25,501 bases of DNA from positions 1 through 25,501 of IMG/VR virus record IMGVR_UViG_3300032182_000246; one strand, 5' to 3'. Both the position numbers and the translations under genes were made by a program. Source of the stretch: a virus. Below are positions 1-7,657 of the stretch, piece after piece (position 1 is the first letter of the stretch; each line of letters begins with the position of its first letter). Under the pieces are notes generated by a model. It was given only the letters and a program-made list of their open reading frames with translations, had not been told where the DNA came from and ran no database searches.

Positions 1-55
1 CTGTATCTGTGAAGTCAAGTGCTTTGTAGTCGAGTTCATAACAAAATTCGAGCAT
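1..55 (-). CDS. Start of a gene cut by the window (DUF4385-like N-terminus)
   Basis: An ATG at 55 opens a frame that is still open at base 1, giving 18 codons: MLEFCYELDYKALDFTDT. It is the only plausible start in this frame, because a stop lies upstream at 104-106 and no other ATG or GTG occurs between. No clear ribosome site precedes it. The YELDYKALDF pattern resembles the beginning of DUF4385 proteins, small uncharacterised proteins that I recall from bacteria and marine T4-like phages; eighteen residues are too few to be certain. The strand and spacing fit the same operon. Confidence 0.5.
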   Translation of the reverse strand, partial: MLEFCYELDYKALDFTDT

Positions 56-66
56 AGGTGACCACT

Positions 67-80
67 GGTGCTTCGCTACC
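67..80 (-). other. Small hairpin in the gap before the last gene
   Basis: On the minus strand the gap between genes contains GGTAGCGAAGCACC, which can fold into a short stem with a GAA loop and one bulged A. The core GCGAAGC is an unusually stable mini-hairpin in DNA. No T-run follows, so it is not a standard Rho-independent terminator. It could be an RNA processing or pausing site, or chance. Confidence 0.25.
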
Positions 81-92
81 CTAGCACAGGTG

Positions 93-983
93 TCAAGCGG
101 TTGTCAAGTCATCAAATTCTTCGACAGTAGTATGGATCAGATAAATGTCCTCAACTTCACCAGTTTCAGATAGTTTCCATCTGAAATCACAACGTGTGTC
201 ATATACTGATTTTGTATCAACAAAGTCTCTCTGTTCTTGTGTAAGAATTCCTCTTTCTTGAAGTTTATCAGCATATTTCACTGACAACGCACCATGAATA
301 CCTTTCTCTTGTCTGGCAACTTTCTTATCATTCCAGTTGAGAACAATACCATCAGCATATTTAAGATACATGTGATAAATGTATCCACCACCATGCAACA
401 TCTCAATTGATCCTTTAACAGAATTAGGACGATGCTGTGCAAAGTAATGAAGCTCTTCTACTTTATCACCTATGTCCAGATCAGCAAGATTATATGTATT
501 GTCATGAACTAATACTGATACAAAATTTCCCTCTGGATCAAGTTTGATAGCATTAAGTGATGTTGCATAAATGTCTGTCTTAGCAGTCATCGCTTCAATC
601 TTGGGTTTCACATCTCTAATCTCTTCGAGTTGAGTATAACCAACAAAATTATTCCATTTGTATAAAGGCAACTTCATATTACCATGGAAAGATGACCACG
701 CCAGTCCAACAACGTCTGTGTAAGAGATTACATCACCATTGTTATGTTCAATAATAAAATACTTTGCCCAATCAGGGGAAGCATCCATTTCTGCTGTTCC
801 TCTGACTGGAGATTTCCATCTGAATGGTAGACTTAACTTATTCCTCAGTGTATCGTCTAGCACTGGTAAGTAAGTAGTATCAGCCAAACTACTATATCGA
901 TATGGCATCTTCTCGATGGTAGAGAGATGCTCATATGTCAATAGACTATACTTTTCGGCAACGTAGTATCTATCGGAAAACAT
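93..983 (-). CDS. Hypothetical protein, 296 residues
   Basis: I do not recognise this family. The ATG shares one base with the upstream TAA (TAATG), a clear sign of coupled translation and good support for the start. The protein is soluble in character and rich in Y, D and K. Notable segments are WAKYFIIEHNNGDVISYTDV, LAWSSFHGN, EMLHGGGYIYHMYLKYADG, and near the C-terminus TRCDFRWKLSETGEVEDIY. The mix of short beta-like segments with aromatic residues suggests a compact alpha/beta fold. There is no signal peptide, membrane helix, nucleotide-binding loop or catalytic signature. It ends at a TGA, with 37 bases before the next probable start. It is probably an accessory phage protein of the same operon; the role is unknown. 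Confidence 0.82.
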   Translation of the reverse strand: MFSDRYYVAEKYSLLTYEHLSTIEKMPYRYSSLADTTYLPVLDDTLRNKLSLPFRWKSPVRGTAEMDASPDWAKYFIIEHNNGDVISYTDVVGLAWSSFHGNMKLPLYKWNNFVGYTQLEEIRDVKPKIEAMTAKTDIYATSLNAIKLDPEGNFVSVLVHDNTYNLADLDIGDKVEELHYFAQHRPNSVKGSIEMLHGGGYIYHMYLKYADGIVLNWNDKKVARQEKGIHGALSVKYADKLQERGILTQEQRDFVDTKSVYDTRCDFRWKLSETGEVEDIYLIHTTVEEFDDLTTA

Positions 984-1330
984 TATTCGTTAGTGGCAAT
1001 TTGTTGTCCTTCAGCATTGTATAGAGCATAGAAAATATAATTTTCTGGTGTAGTACAAGATGCTTGACTTTGTGGAAGATTGTCATCTAACCATTCCATC
1101 ATGATATCTACGTTATCACATTCAATGAAAACATGTTCAGACATCTTCAATGCTGTCCATAGATCACCTGGCAAGATGTCTTCATAGTTTGCCCACGATG
1201 CATTGATTGCATCAACATCTGAACTGGTGTTCCAACCAACAGACCTGAAGTAGACAACTGGTTTGTTAATCAACGCAGCATGTCTTTCAATGAAGTTGTC
1301 GAAATAATATACGTCGTAGTGTGTGTTCAT
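983..1330 (-). CDS. Hypothetical protein, 115 residues
   Basis: I do not recognise this protein. A longer reading is possible from a TTG at 1348, but the ATG at 1330 is preferred because it forms a 4-base ATGA overlap with the stop of the upstream oxygenase gene, the spacing used elsewhere in this cluster. The product is acidic and aromatic-rich (MNTHYDVYYFDNF, YFRSVGWNTS, MMEWLDDNLP), with no signal peptide, transmembrane segment or obvious metal-binding motif. It has two cysteines, in IECDN and ASCTTP. It is likely a soluble cytoplasmic protein. Co-transcription with the oxygenases is likely from the overlaps on both sides (4 bases before, 1 base after), but gives no specific function. Confidence 0.8.
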   Translation of the reverse strand: MNTHYDVYYFDNFIERHAALINKPVVYFRSVGWNTSSDVDAINASWANYEDILPGDLWTALKMSEHVFIECDNVDIMMEWLDDNLPQSQASCTTPENYIFYALYNAEGQQIATNE

Positions 1331-1833
1331 TTTACTAGTAGTTTCCAAGCAATAGTTATACGAAGTCCTGCAAATGATCTAGTGACAGGCTCTGCAGCGT
1401 GTCTCATCTTTCCTGGGAATAATACTGCTGTATTTGGTTTTGGTAACTGATAGTGATACTCACCATCTCCTAATTCAAATACTGTCTTTCCACCCCATTG
1501 AAGTTTCCAATCATCAATTGCATAAAAGAGAAATGTTCTTCCCCTGTCATCATACCAATCAACATGAAGATCTCCAGCAGTACCAAATGTATGCCCGTTA
1601 GCATACACATCATATAATTCGTACTCCTGTTGAGTTTTCTCCTGTATGATATTTAGAAGATACGTGCTGAAGAACTCATACTGTTTAAGATCCATCCTCC
1701 AGAAAGGATAACCTCTCCTAGGATCACCTGGATCAAATGACCCATGACCAAAATACCAATTGTCAGAGTTGACAGTATCTAATACTAACTTCAGTGTCTG
1801 TTTATCAAAGACATCATTAAATGTTTGTACCAT
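1327..1833 (-). CDS. 2OG-Fe(II) oxygenase, small form
   Basis: 168 residues, starting inside the end of the upstream oxygenase gene (17-base overlap), with AAGAGA just upstream of the ATG. The iron ligands are H90 and D92 in LHVDWYDD and H145 in KMRHAAEPVT; R158 in GLRITIAWK is the probable 2-oxoglutarate-binding arginine. Between them, WGGKTVFELGDGEYHYQLPK and NTAVLFPG match the jelly-roll core strands. The protein is shorter than most prolyl hydroxylase-like enzymes but the catalytic triad is intact, so it is probably active. The substrate is unknown. It and the 204-residue enzyme are adjacent and similarly organised, suggesting an old duplication or two enzymes acting on related substrates; the sequences are too far apart by eye to tell. 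Its TGA overlaps the next ATG. Confidence 0.9.
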   Translation of the reverse strand: MVQTFNDVFDKQTLKLVLDTVNSDNWYFGHGSFDPGDPRRGYPFWRMDLKQYEFFSTYLLNIIQEKTQQEYELYDVYANGHTFGTAGDLHVDWYDDRGRTFLFYAIDDWKLQWGGKTVFELGDGEYHYQLPKPNTAVLFPGKMRHAAEPVTRSFAGLRITIAWKLLVK

Positions 1834-2431
1834 ATTCTCTTAGCAAATTCAATCTAAGCTGTTCCAACCTCTCATCAGTAGATCCTTGAATACATCTACC
1901 ATACTCGATGATCCATGAGCGCATGAAACTATCTGTGACAATACTTTCTAACCAAGTGACAGCAACGTTTCGTGTCCCTTGTGTGACAGGATTTACCTTA
2001 TGCCACAATCCAGTAGAATATAGTATTGCTTTCCCTGCCTTTGGTTTGTGAACAGTCTCAGTATCACCCACCTTAATAACTAACTCACCACCTTCATAGT
2101 CATCATTTAAGAAGATACTCATGCTGTAGTGTGCATGAACTCCTGCAATAGGAAAATTATCTAAATGATATCCATATTTGTGTCCTACATTATATTTCAG
2201 AAAATATAATTGGGATATCTTATCAATAGGATATGTGCTATGCATCTTCTCATGCATCATCTGCTGGATAAAGACACAGGCGTCCTGATATTCTTTACCA
2301 TCAAAGCACATTAGGTTTTTCTTGATCTCTGATGGATTGCTAATACTACCATCAATATAGTTGAACTTCTTAGTCTCTTGATTTAAGAAGTTCAAATCAT
2401 CTTCACTCAGAAGATCAATCTCATATATCAT
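1817..2431 (-). CDS. 2OG-Fe(II) oxygenase (PKHD-type hydroxylase-like)
   Basis: 204 residues; its ATG overlaps the TGA of the preceding gene (ATGA), so it is probably read by translational coupling. The motif set is complete for the family: YGYHLDN gives H89-x-D91, a hydrophobic strand reads SMSIFLNDDYEGGELVI, and LWHKVNPVTQGTRNVAVTW gives the distal iron ligand H144 and the 2-oxoglutarate-binding R154. The H...V.PVT.G.R spacing is that of PKHD-type hydroxylases (the group containing PiuC) and prolyl 4-hydroxylase catalytic domains. The predicted reaction is oxygen- and 2-oxoglutarate-dependent hydroxylation in the cytoplasm of the infected cell; the substrate is not known. It is the second of three superfamily members here, clearly different in sequence from the 222-residue one. 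Its last 17 bases overlap the start of the next oxygenase gene. Confidence 0.92.
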   Translation of the reverse strand: MIYEIDLLSEDDLNFLNQETKKFNYIDGSISNPSEIKKNLMCFDGKEYQDACVFIQQMMHEKMHSTYPIDKISQLYFLKYNVGHKYGYHLDNFPIAGVHAHYSMSIFLNDDYEGGELVIKVGDTETVHKPKAGKAILYSTGLWHKVNPVTQGTRNVAVTWLESIVTDSFMRSWIIEYGRCIQGSTDERLEQLRLNLLREYGTNI

Positions 2432-3354
2432 TCAGCTACGTAATAAATGTTCCAATCGATTGGGATGATGTCATCTACTCTCAGTAGTCTCATCATTTCT
2501 AATACTTTAGCATCAATTTCTCTCTGTGTCGAGACCTTACCTTGAGCTCTTGCAAGGTTATACATTGTTTGCTCTCGCTGATTGCGGAAGTCAGTAGATG
2601 CTTCAATGTCATGATATACCCATTGATCAGGATCATTTGCATCTAGATATGCTGGTGGATTTTCTACACCATCATACATTTCTCTGTATACATTTGGGTC
2701 AACAGGAAATCTATACTCGTAAGTATACTTGAAATATGCTAATCCACTATCAAATTCATCAGGAGATTTTAATACTTGTGTGCGTACATGTGCTCTCCAT
2801 GCTTTCCACATTTCTTTCTCACCTTCCCAACTATCTTCTACATCAGGAAGAATTCTCCAGTCACTGAGTTCTAGTAAAGAGTTTTTCTGTCTCTTGAGTT
2901 TGAGATATCTCTTCTCATACAAAAGAACTTCTTTGTCAACCTCTTCTACCAAAGCTTCAACTTTCAAGTTCTTGACTTGATTTGCAACTTCTAAGAAGAT
3001 CTTAATTTGCTCATACAGTTGCTTTGCTTGATCAGCAGTACCATCAGAAAACTGATAAGTTGCAAAATACTGAGTATTTGTAGTAAAGTCAGTTTTTAAC
3101 TTTTTACGCTGACAGAAATATGTGCCATCATCATAATATTGGAAAAAGTCAAGTTGGTCCTTGGCACTATGCCAGAAAGGATCGATAGCAGCTGCTAAAA
3201 ATCTTTCACTCGCAGTATCATCGAAAGCAACTCTACGTCCACCAGGAGCAACTTTGATAGTACCAGTATCCTGGTCTAAGTAACGTGTTTCTTCGTTGAT
3301 AATCTTGTTAAGAAAATCAACTTCTAATAAAGGAGTTCTGATATTAAATGCCAT
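2428..3354 (-). CDS. Putative tail fibre assembly chaperone-like protein
   Basis: 308 residues, with AAGG 7 bases before the ATG. Residues about 107-158 are charged and helical (probable coiled coil, rich in K, E and L). They run into LLELSDWRILPD (S164, D165, W166) followed by KEMWKAWRAHVR. The order R...LL..SDW..LPD...W..WR..VR matches the conserved C-terminal motif of phage tail fibre assembly proteins and tail assembly chaperones (the family containing SDWTQLPD-type motifs), recalled from memory. Here the motif is central and is followed by about 120 further residues rich in D, Y and R, which is unusual; family members are typically shorter, with the motif near the end. No membrane segment is visible. 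A role in folding or trimerising the adjacent fibres would fit the context. It could alternatively be a structural protein that only shares this motif. It overlaps the next gene by 4 bases (ATGA). Confidence 0.85.
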   Translation of the reverse strand: MAFNIRTPLLEVDFLNKIINEETRYLDQDTGTIKVAPGGRRVAFDDTASERFLAAAIDPFWHSAKDQLDFFQYYDDGTYFCQRKKLKTDFTTNTQYFATYQFSDGTADQAKQLYEQIKIFLEVANQVKNLKVEALVEEVDKEVLLYEKRYLKLKRQKNSLLELSDWRILPDVEDSWEGEKEMWKAWRAHVRTQVLKSPDEFDSGLAYFKYTYEYRFPVDPNVYREMYDGVENPPAYLDANDPDQWVYHDIEASTDFRNQREQTMYNLARAQGKVSTQREIDAKVLEMMRLLRVDDIIPIDWNIYYVAE

Positions 3355-3363
3355 TGATCTACC

Positions 3364-4032
3364 TTATTGGTTTTTGATGTACCATCCTGTCAAGATATAT
3401 TTATCCTCAGTCAACACTGTATTTCCTTTATGAGTGTGAGTAAACCCTGCTGGCCAGACTACAACTGTACCCTTTGTTGGTCTAATTCTTCTTCTTTGAT
3501 ACAAAAACTCAGTCTCTGCCTCGCCTTCTGGCATGTCATTGAGGTAAATCATCCACACTAGTTCACGATTAGCATGAAGCATGTCTCCATCTTCATGGTG
3601 CCAAATGTTATATCCACCACCAGGAACAGTTTTTTGTACTTTAATGTCGTAACTAGTTACACTACTATGTTGTAGTGAGAAATATTCGGTCATGTAATGC
3701 TGAACACATGACTTCAATACTTGATTAACATACCTTGCAAATGTAATGTTATGGTAGTTAAGGAGAAATGCTGTATCTTTTCTCTTCAGGGGACCACCAT
3801 ACATGCTTTGCGATTCAATGACTTTCATCTCATCCATATGATGACCATCATATGAAGCTCCATGCTCGAAAATATCCGCGCAAAAAGTCAAGATATCATC
3901 GCATAACGGTGCTGGCATAAAGTTTTCCCAGACACCAATAAAGTCTTTGAATTCAGACTTTGTTATGTTTTCGTCGAGCATCAGTTCAATTGGTCTAAAA
4001 CCAGGAATAGTATTATCTTGCTCTTTCACCAT
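3364..4032 (-). CDS. 2OG-Fe(II) oxygenase (prolyl 4-hydroxylase-like)
   Basis: 222 residues, starting 2 bases after the 1195-residue fibre gene, with an AAGG ribosome site 10 bases upstream. It shows the double-stranded beta-helix signature of the 2-oxoglutarate/Fe(II) dioxygenase superfamily: WHHEDGD supplies H146-x-D148, and the distal iron ligand is most likely H201 in FTHTHKGNT (H199 is a second candidate). K211, in EDKYILTGW, is placed where the family binds the 2-oxoglutarate carboxylate. These enzymes use oxygen, 2-oxoglutarate and ferrous iron to hydroxylate protein side chains or small molecules. The substrate is unknown. The position directly behind tail-fibre genes makes a virion protein a reasonable candidate, but that is inference. 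Two more members of the superfamily lie downstream. The stop is 9 bases from the next gene. Confidence 0.9.
   Translation of the reverse strand: MVKEQDNTIPGFRPIELMLDENITKSEFKDFIGVWENFMPAPLCDDILTFCADIFEHGASYDGHHMDEMKVIESQSMYGGPLKRKDTAFLLNYHNITFARYVNQVLKSCVQHYMTEYFSLQHSSVTSYDIKVQKTVPGGGYNIWHHEDGDMLHANRELVWMIYLNDMPEGEAETEFLYQRRRIRPTKGTVVVWPAGFTHTHKGNTVLTEDKYILTGWYIKNQ
3398..3405 (-). promoter_or_regulatory. Candidate T4-type late promoter (GATAAATA) inside the 222-residue oxygenase gene
   Basis: The same octamer, GATAAATA, occurs on the minus strand near the 3' end of the oxygenase gene, 43 bases before the ATG at 3354. It could start a transcript for the chaperone-like gene and the five genes after it. 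Because it lies in coding sequence (codons around ...EDKYIL), chance occurrence is more likely than for the intergenic copy. Confidence 0.3.
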
Positions 4033-4034
4033 AA

Positions 4035-7000
4035 TTAATATGCCTTGATCATGTATTTAGTCTTGTGGAATGGAGAGATAATTGGAACTTGTCTCTGTGG
4101 TTTCATTGTAACATCAGGGACAGGTTTCTTGATACTACTAGACAACTTAAATGTTCCCTCTGTCATATCCATGAACAACTCGTTCTGGGTAAAGATAATG
4201 GGAATATTTTCACCCACACCACCAACGCCTCCAGTAGAAACGTTTGAAACAACCATGAAGAATTCAGAACCAAGTCCTGGAGTATCAGCCCATGTTGGTG
4301 CTGTCAATTCATCACCTGGCTGAAATCCCGAACCAGCATTAATAATCTGATTAACTCTAATTCTAGTGTCACCAAATAGATTATCACCAGTAAGAGAAGG
4401 ATATGCCTGCATAGTATAGTTAATAACAAAACCTTCTCCATCACCAGTATAACCATCTCTGTAACGAAGTTCTTCTTCAACAGTAATTTCTTCTCCTGGT
4501 TCTGTCCAGTAGCTTTGACCAGCAAGTCTATATGTCCACTCGTTAATAGTTTTGTTAACTAGTTGCATTTCATCATAAGGACCATCAGCACTTCTTCTTT
4601 CATACATTTGGAAAGCAAGAACACCACCAGTAGTACCACTATTACTTAGTCCACCAGCACCATATGGTGTATTAGGATCACCAACACCACCCAAGTTACC
4701 ACCACTAAAGTCAGTATTAGGATCACCAACAACATACTCAGTAATTAAGTGACTGTGAGTTCTAACACTTCCACTAGCTGGTGTATAACTACTAATTCTA
4801 AATGTAGATGGTCTAGTATCGATAACACCAGCAGTTTGTTGGGAATTTTGACCAGCTGCATTTTGAAGAACAGCACCAGATAGTCCATTAATATCAGACA
4901 ACCACCATGTAGTGAACTGCTCTGTAAATCCTTCATCGTCTTGGTCACCAGGACCCAATCCCAATGATGCACCTTGAATTTGTGCATATTCAGCGTTAAC
5001 GTTCTGTCCAGCAGGTAAATTACTTTCTACCCAGTCTCTCAAGTCAAAATCATTTCCATAATATTCTTTAAGGTTATTGTAGATAGCAGTCCAATCACTT
5101 TGAATAATCTTTTCCCAAGTATCCCAGATACTATCTGAATCTTTAGGGTCACTACCTGTAATTCCGTAAGGATATGCTTGGACTTCAGAGAATTGGAAAC
5201 CAGCTCTACCACCAGATCCACCGCCACCCCATGGGATGACAGCTTCTCCTTCTTCAGCATCAGTAACAGCAGAGAAGTACAAGTGATCGTGTTCTGGAAC
5301 TTGTACAATAACTGAAGAAAGAGGACCAATGGTTGCAGTGACACTACCATTAATAGAATACTGAACTTCGCCAGTTACAGTCTCCAATCCATTAATTCTA
5401 ACCGTACCAAGAGAGAAGAAAGCAGATTCCAATCCATTATCACCAGTTCCCTCAATCTGTTCTAATGGTTGTGTACCAAGAGTATCTACTTTATCAAAGT
5501 ACCAATATCCACCTTCAGATCCAACAATATCAATACCACCACCAGAACTACTGATAGGTAAGAAAGCAGAACTTCCTCTACTACTATCAACAATGCCTGT
5601 ACCACAAAGCTTTCTATTTCTGTAATCTGGAATTCTAAAGTTTCCACTATATTCATTATATGTTCCAACTACTTGACCTTCGTCATCTAAAAGATCTTGG
5701 GCAGTAACAACTACTGCACCACCATAATGTGTTCCAATAACTTCATACAATCCACGATATGCAGCAGCATTTAACTCACGACCATCACATTCAATAAATC
5801 CTGGATATCTACTTTGAACATCACTAGGTACTCTATTTTCAATGTTACTAAGGGCACCACCTGTTCTGGACCATCCATCAGGAATTAAATCACCATCAAG
5901 ATCTCCATATGATGCATCACCCTGCTTCATAATAGGAATAACAGTTCCAAGAGGATATCCATCTTGTTTGTATGACTTAATACTATACCATGTTCCTACA
6001 TTTGAAGGAGGTGTTGGTAGAGTTACATAAGTTCTTGCCTGCCAAACAAAAGGATTATTGTTGTTATCACCTGATCCACTACCAACAGAAATAGTTGTAG
6101 TCTCTGGTGTGTCAAGTTGATCTGAAGTCTTAATAGTGAGAGTTACTGCAGTATCAGTTGCAGGATCGAAAGTTCTAGGACCAGTAACAGCTTCATCACC
6201 ATCAATAGAAATTAAAGCATTATATCCACCAGTGCTCTCAATTGTGATAGGAACATTAATGCCACTAATAGTGAAAGGAGCACTGGTTACAAATTGATTT
6301 GGATATTGATTAACTAAATTCTGTGGTGGTTGGAAGTCAGCAACTGGGTCTGGACCACTACCAGTCTTTACCTGCCAAGTAGTAATAGGAATACCACCAA
6401 CATTAATTTTTACAGTTCTAATTTGTCCACCATAATTTGGTGCTGATCTAGCAAATAGTGCTAGTTTATCTCCAAGTGCAACAGTGGTTGGGAATGATCC
6501 TAAAGATCCAACTGTACCATCTGCTTTTGTTACTCTAACATAATACTCAGTTGCTGATGTACCAGTAGCATCTAATGTAACAGGAATGACAACTTCTGGA
6601 TCAATACCAGCAATACCTGCTTCTGGTGCATCTTTAGATCCATATAAAGTATCAGTAAGTGCATCATCTATATTTTCAAACTGGAATGGAGATGGTTCAG
6701 TATCAGGGAACTCACCTGTTGTAACTGTCCATGTATCACCATTTACACCATCACCAATAGTAACATTTGTAGTAATTGAACCAAATGCAGCAGAACTAGA
6801 TGTAACTCTCAACTGAACCCAATCACCATTAACAACATCACCAGATCCAGCATTCCAAGTTACACCACTAAGAACTTCATATCCATCACCATTCGTAAAT
6901 GTAGTGTTTGTGTTAGATCTAGCCCATTCTGCTGATGAGTTTGTGAGTAGTAGTGTTGCAACAGAGTTTGGAATTAGTCCATCAATTCTCAACGGTTCAC

Positions 7001-7622
7001 TATAAACCATCTGACTTGCTTCACGATCATCAATATCTTGCCAGTCAGGGAATGGTTCTGGAATATTTTGTGCTGCGGCTTGAGTTTTAATCTGCCAAGT
7101 TTCGTTAGCAGTACCAATAACTAGTGTAACTAAGGTAGTGCTATTAATTGCTGGTTGAGAGAAACCTCTAATCTGAATTAGAGCACCATTTTCTACGCCC
7201 TGAGGAGCAGTACCAGCAAACCATCCAGTGTCCCAAGTTCCATCACCATTATAATCAATACGAGCACCATAATAGTTGGTTGGATCTTCACCTGTAGGAA
7301 CTGGATAGTTTGAAGATACAGCAACAGCAGCTACAGAACTATCAGTTAGTTCTTCAACCAAGACAATAGCTTCTGCTGGACGATTACCATCACCATAAGT
7401 ATACATGGTGCTGAATTCAGCATCCTCTACCTTCTGGAACGGGAAAGCTTTAGGTGTTAAATCTTCTGGTAGTGTCTCAATATACCAGAAAGTATCTAAC
7501 AGACCAACACGAACTTGGATAGTGATAGACGTTTCCCATGCATCAGGAGCTTGGAATCTGAACTGTACGTAATCACCTTCAGATACATATAACGGCGTAT
7601 TTGTAAATTGATAATCAGCCAT
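4035..7622 (-). CDS. Tail fibre protein with five tandem beta modules and a collar domain
   Basis: 1195 residues, ATG at 7622, 35 bases after the upstream gene; a candidate late promoter sits in that gap. Residues 1 to about 530 hold five modules of 110-130 residues, each ending in a signature like WxIxT: FWYIET, TWQIKT, TWTVTT, TWQVKT and FVWQART. Two aspartate loops look calcium-binding: DYNGDGTWD at residues 123-131 and DLDGDLIPDGW at 574-584. A collar-like segment follows at about 600-690 (YPGFIECDGRELNAAAYRGL, then FRIPDYRNRKLCGTG). HDH (bases 5283-5291) and HSH (4749-4757) are HxH motifs. Near the C-terminus INAGSGFQPGDEL resembles a module in the giant protein, and the end KTKYMIKAY resembles the other fibre ends. 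It is likely a receptor-binding tail fibre. The next gene, an oxygenase, starts 2 bases after its stop. Confidence 0.92.
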   Translation of the reverse strand: MADYQFTNTPLYVSEGDYVQFRFQAPDAWETSITIQVRVGLLDTFWYIETLPEDLTPKAFPFQKVEDAEFSTMYTYGDGNRPAEAIVLVEELTDSSVAAVAVSSNYPVPTGEDPTNYYGARIDYNGDGTWDTGWFAGTAPQGVENGALIQIRGFSQPAINSTTLVTLVIGTANETWQIKTQAAAQNIPEPFPDWQDIDDREASQMVYSEPLRIDGLIPNSVATLLLTNSSAEWARSNTNTTFTNGDGYEVLSGVTWNAGSGDVVNGDWVQLRVTSSSAAFGSITTNVTIGDGVNGDTWTVTTGEFPDTEPSPFQFENIDDALTDTLYGSKDAPEAGIAGIDPEVVIPVTLDATGTSATEYYVRVTKADGTVGSLGSFPTTVALGDKLALFARSAPNYGGQIRTVKINVGGIPITTWQVKTGSGPDPVADFQPPQNLVNQYPNQFVTSAPFTISGINVPITIESTGGYNALISIDGDEAVTGPRTFDPATDTAVTLTIKTSDQLDTPETTTISVGSGSGDNNNNPFVWQARTYVTLPTPPSNVGTWYSIKSYKQDGYPLGTVIPIMKQGDASYGDLDGDLIPDGWSRTGGALSNIENRVPSDVQSRYPGFIECDGRELNAAAYRGLYEVIGTHYGGAVVVTAQDLLDDEGQVVGTYNEYSGNFRIPDYRNRKLCGTGIVDSSRGSSAFLPISSSGGGIDIVGSEGGYWYFDKVDTLGTQPLEQIEGTGDNGLESAFFSLGTVRINGLETVTGEVQYSINGSVTATIGPLSSVIVQVPEHDHLYFSAVTDAEEGEAVIPWGGGGSGGRAGFQFSEVQAYPYGITGSDPKDSDSIWDTWEKIIQSDWTAIYNNLKEYYGNDFDLRDWVESNLPAGQNVNAEYAQIQGASLGLGPGDQDDEGFTEQFTTWWLSDINGLSGAVLQNAAGQNSQQTAGVIDTRPSTFRISSYTPASGSVRTHSHLITEYVVGDPNTDFSGGNLGGVGDPNTPYGAGGLSNSGTTGGVLAFQMYERRSADGPYDEMQLVNKTINEWTYRLAGQSYWTEPGEEITVEEELRYRDGYTGDGEGFVINYTMQAYPSLTGDNLFGDTRIRVNQIINAGSGFQPGDELTAPTWADTPGLGSEFFMVVSNVSTGGVGGVGENIPIIFTQNELFMDMTEGTFKLSSSIKKPVPDVTMKPQRQVPIISPFHKTKYMIKAY
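6025..7622 (-). repeat. Five tandem beta modules in the 1195-residue fibre protein
   Basis: Each module of about 110-130 residues ends in a tryptophan signature: FWYIET (near residue 45, a partial first module), TWQIKT (about 175), TWTVTT (about 297), TWQVKT (about 415) and FVWQART (about 527). A PxPF-type stretch often follows the signature (PKAFPF, PEPFPDW, PSPFQF). The repeats are protein-level and strongly diverged; an Ig-like or similar beta-sandwich fold is inferred. Confidence 0.7.
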
Positions 7623-7649
7623 TCTATCAGTCTATAGTTCCTGTTGTAT

Positions 7650-7657
7650 TATTTATC
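7650..7657 (-). promoter_or_regulatory. Candidate T4-type late promoter (GATAAATA)
   Basis: Read on the minus strand, GATAAATA matches 7 of 8 bases of the T4 late promoter TATAAATA. It lies immediately after the stop of the 1701-residue gene and 27 bases before the ATG of the 1195-residue fibre gene, in one of the longest gaps of the window (35 bases). The placement is good for a late transcript of the fibre and downstream genes. There is no -35 element, as expected for this promoter class. Confidence 0.5.

Noticed and set aside
67-80. Rho-independent terminator in the gap before the last gene
   Set aside because: A small stem is possible, but there is no T-run after it on the transcribed strand.
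1331-1348. TTG at 1348 as start of the 115-residue protein
   Set aside because: The ATG at 1330 forms the ATGA overlap seen at another junction in this cluster, and no better ribosome site supports the TTG.
4304-5668. Several minus-strand frames of 60-103 codons inside the 1195-residue fibre gene
   Set aside because: They are out-of-frame shadows with leucine- and valine-rich low-complexity products, and the main frame is intact throughout.
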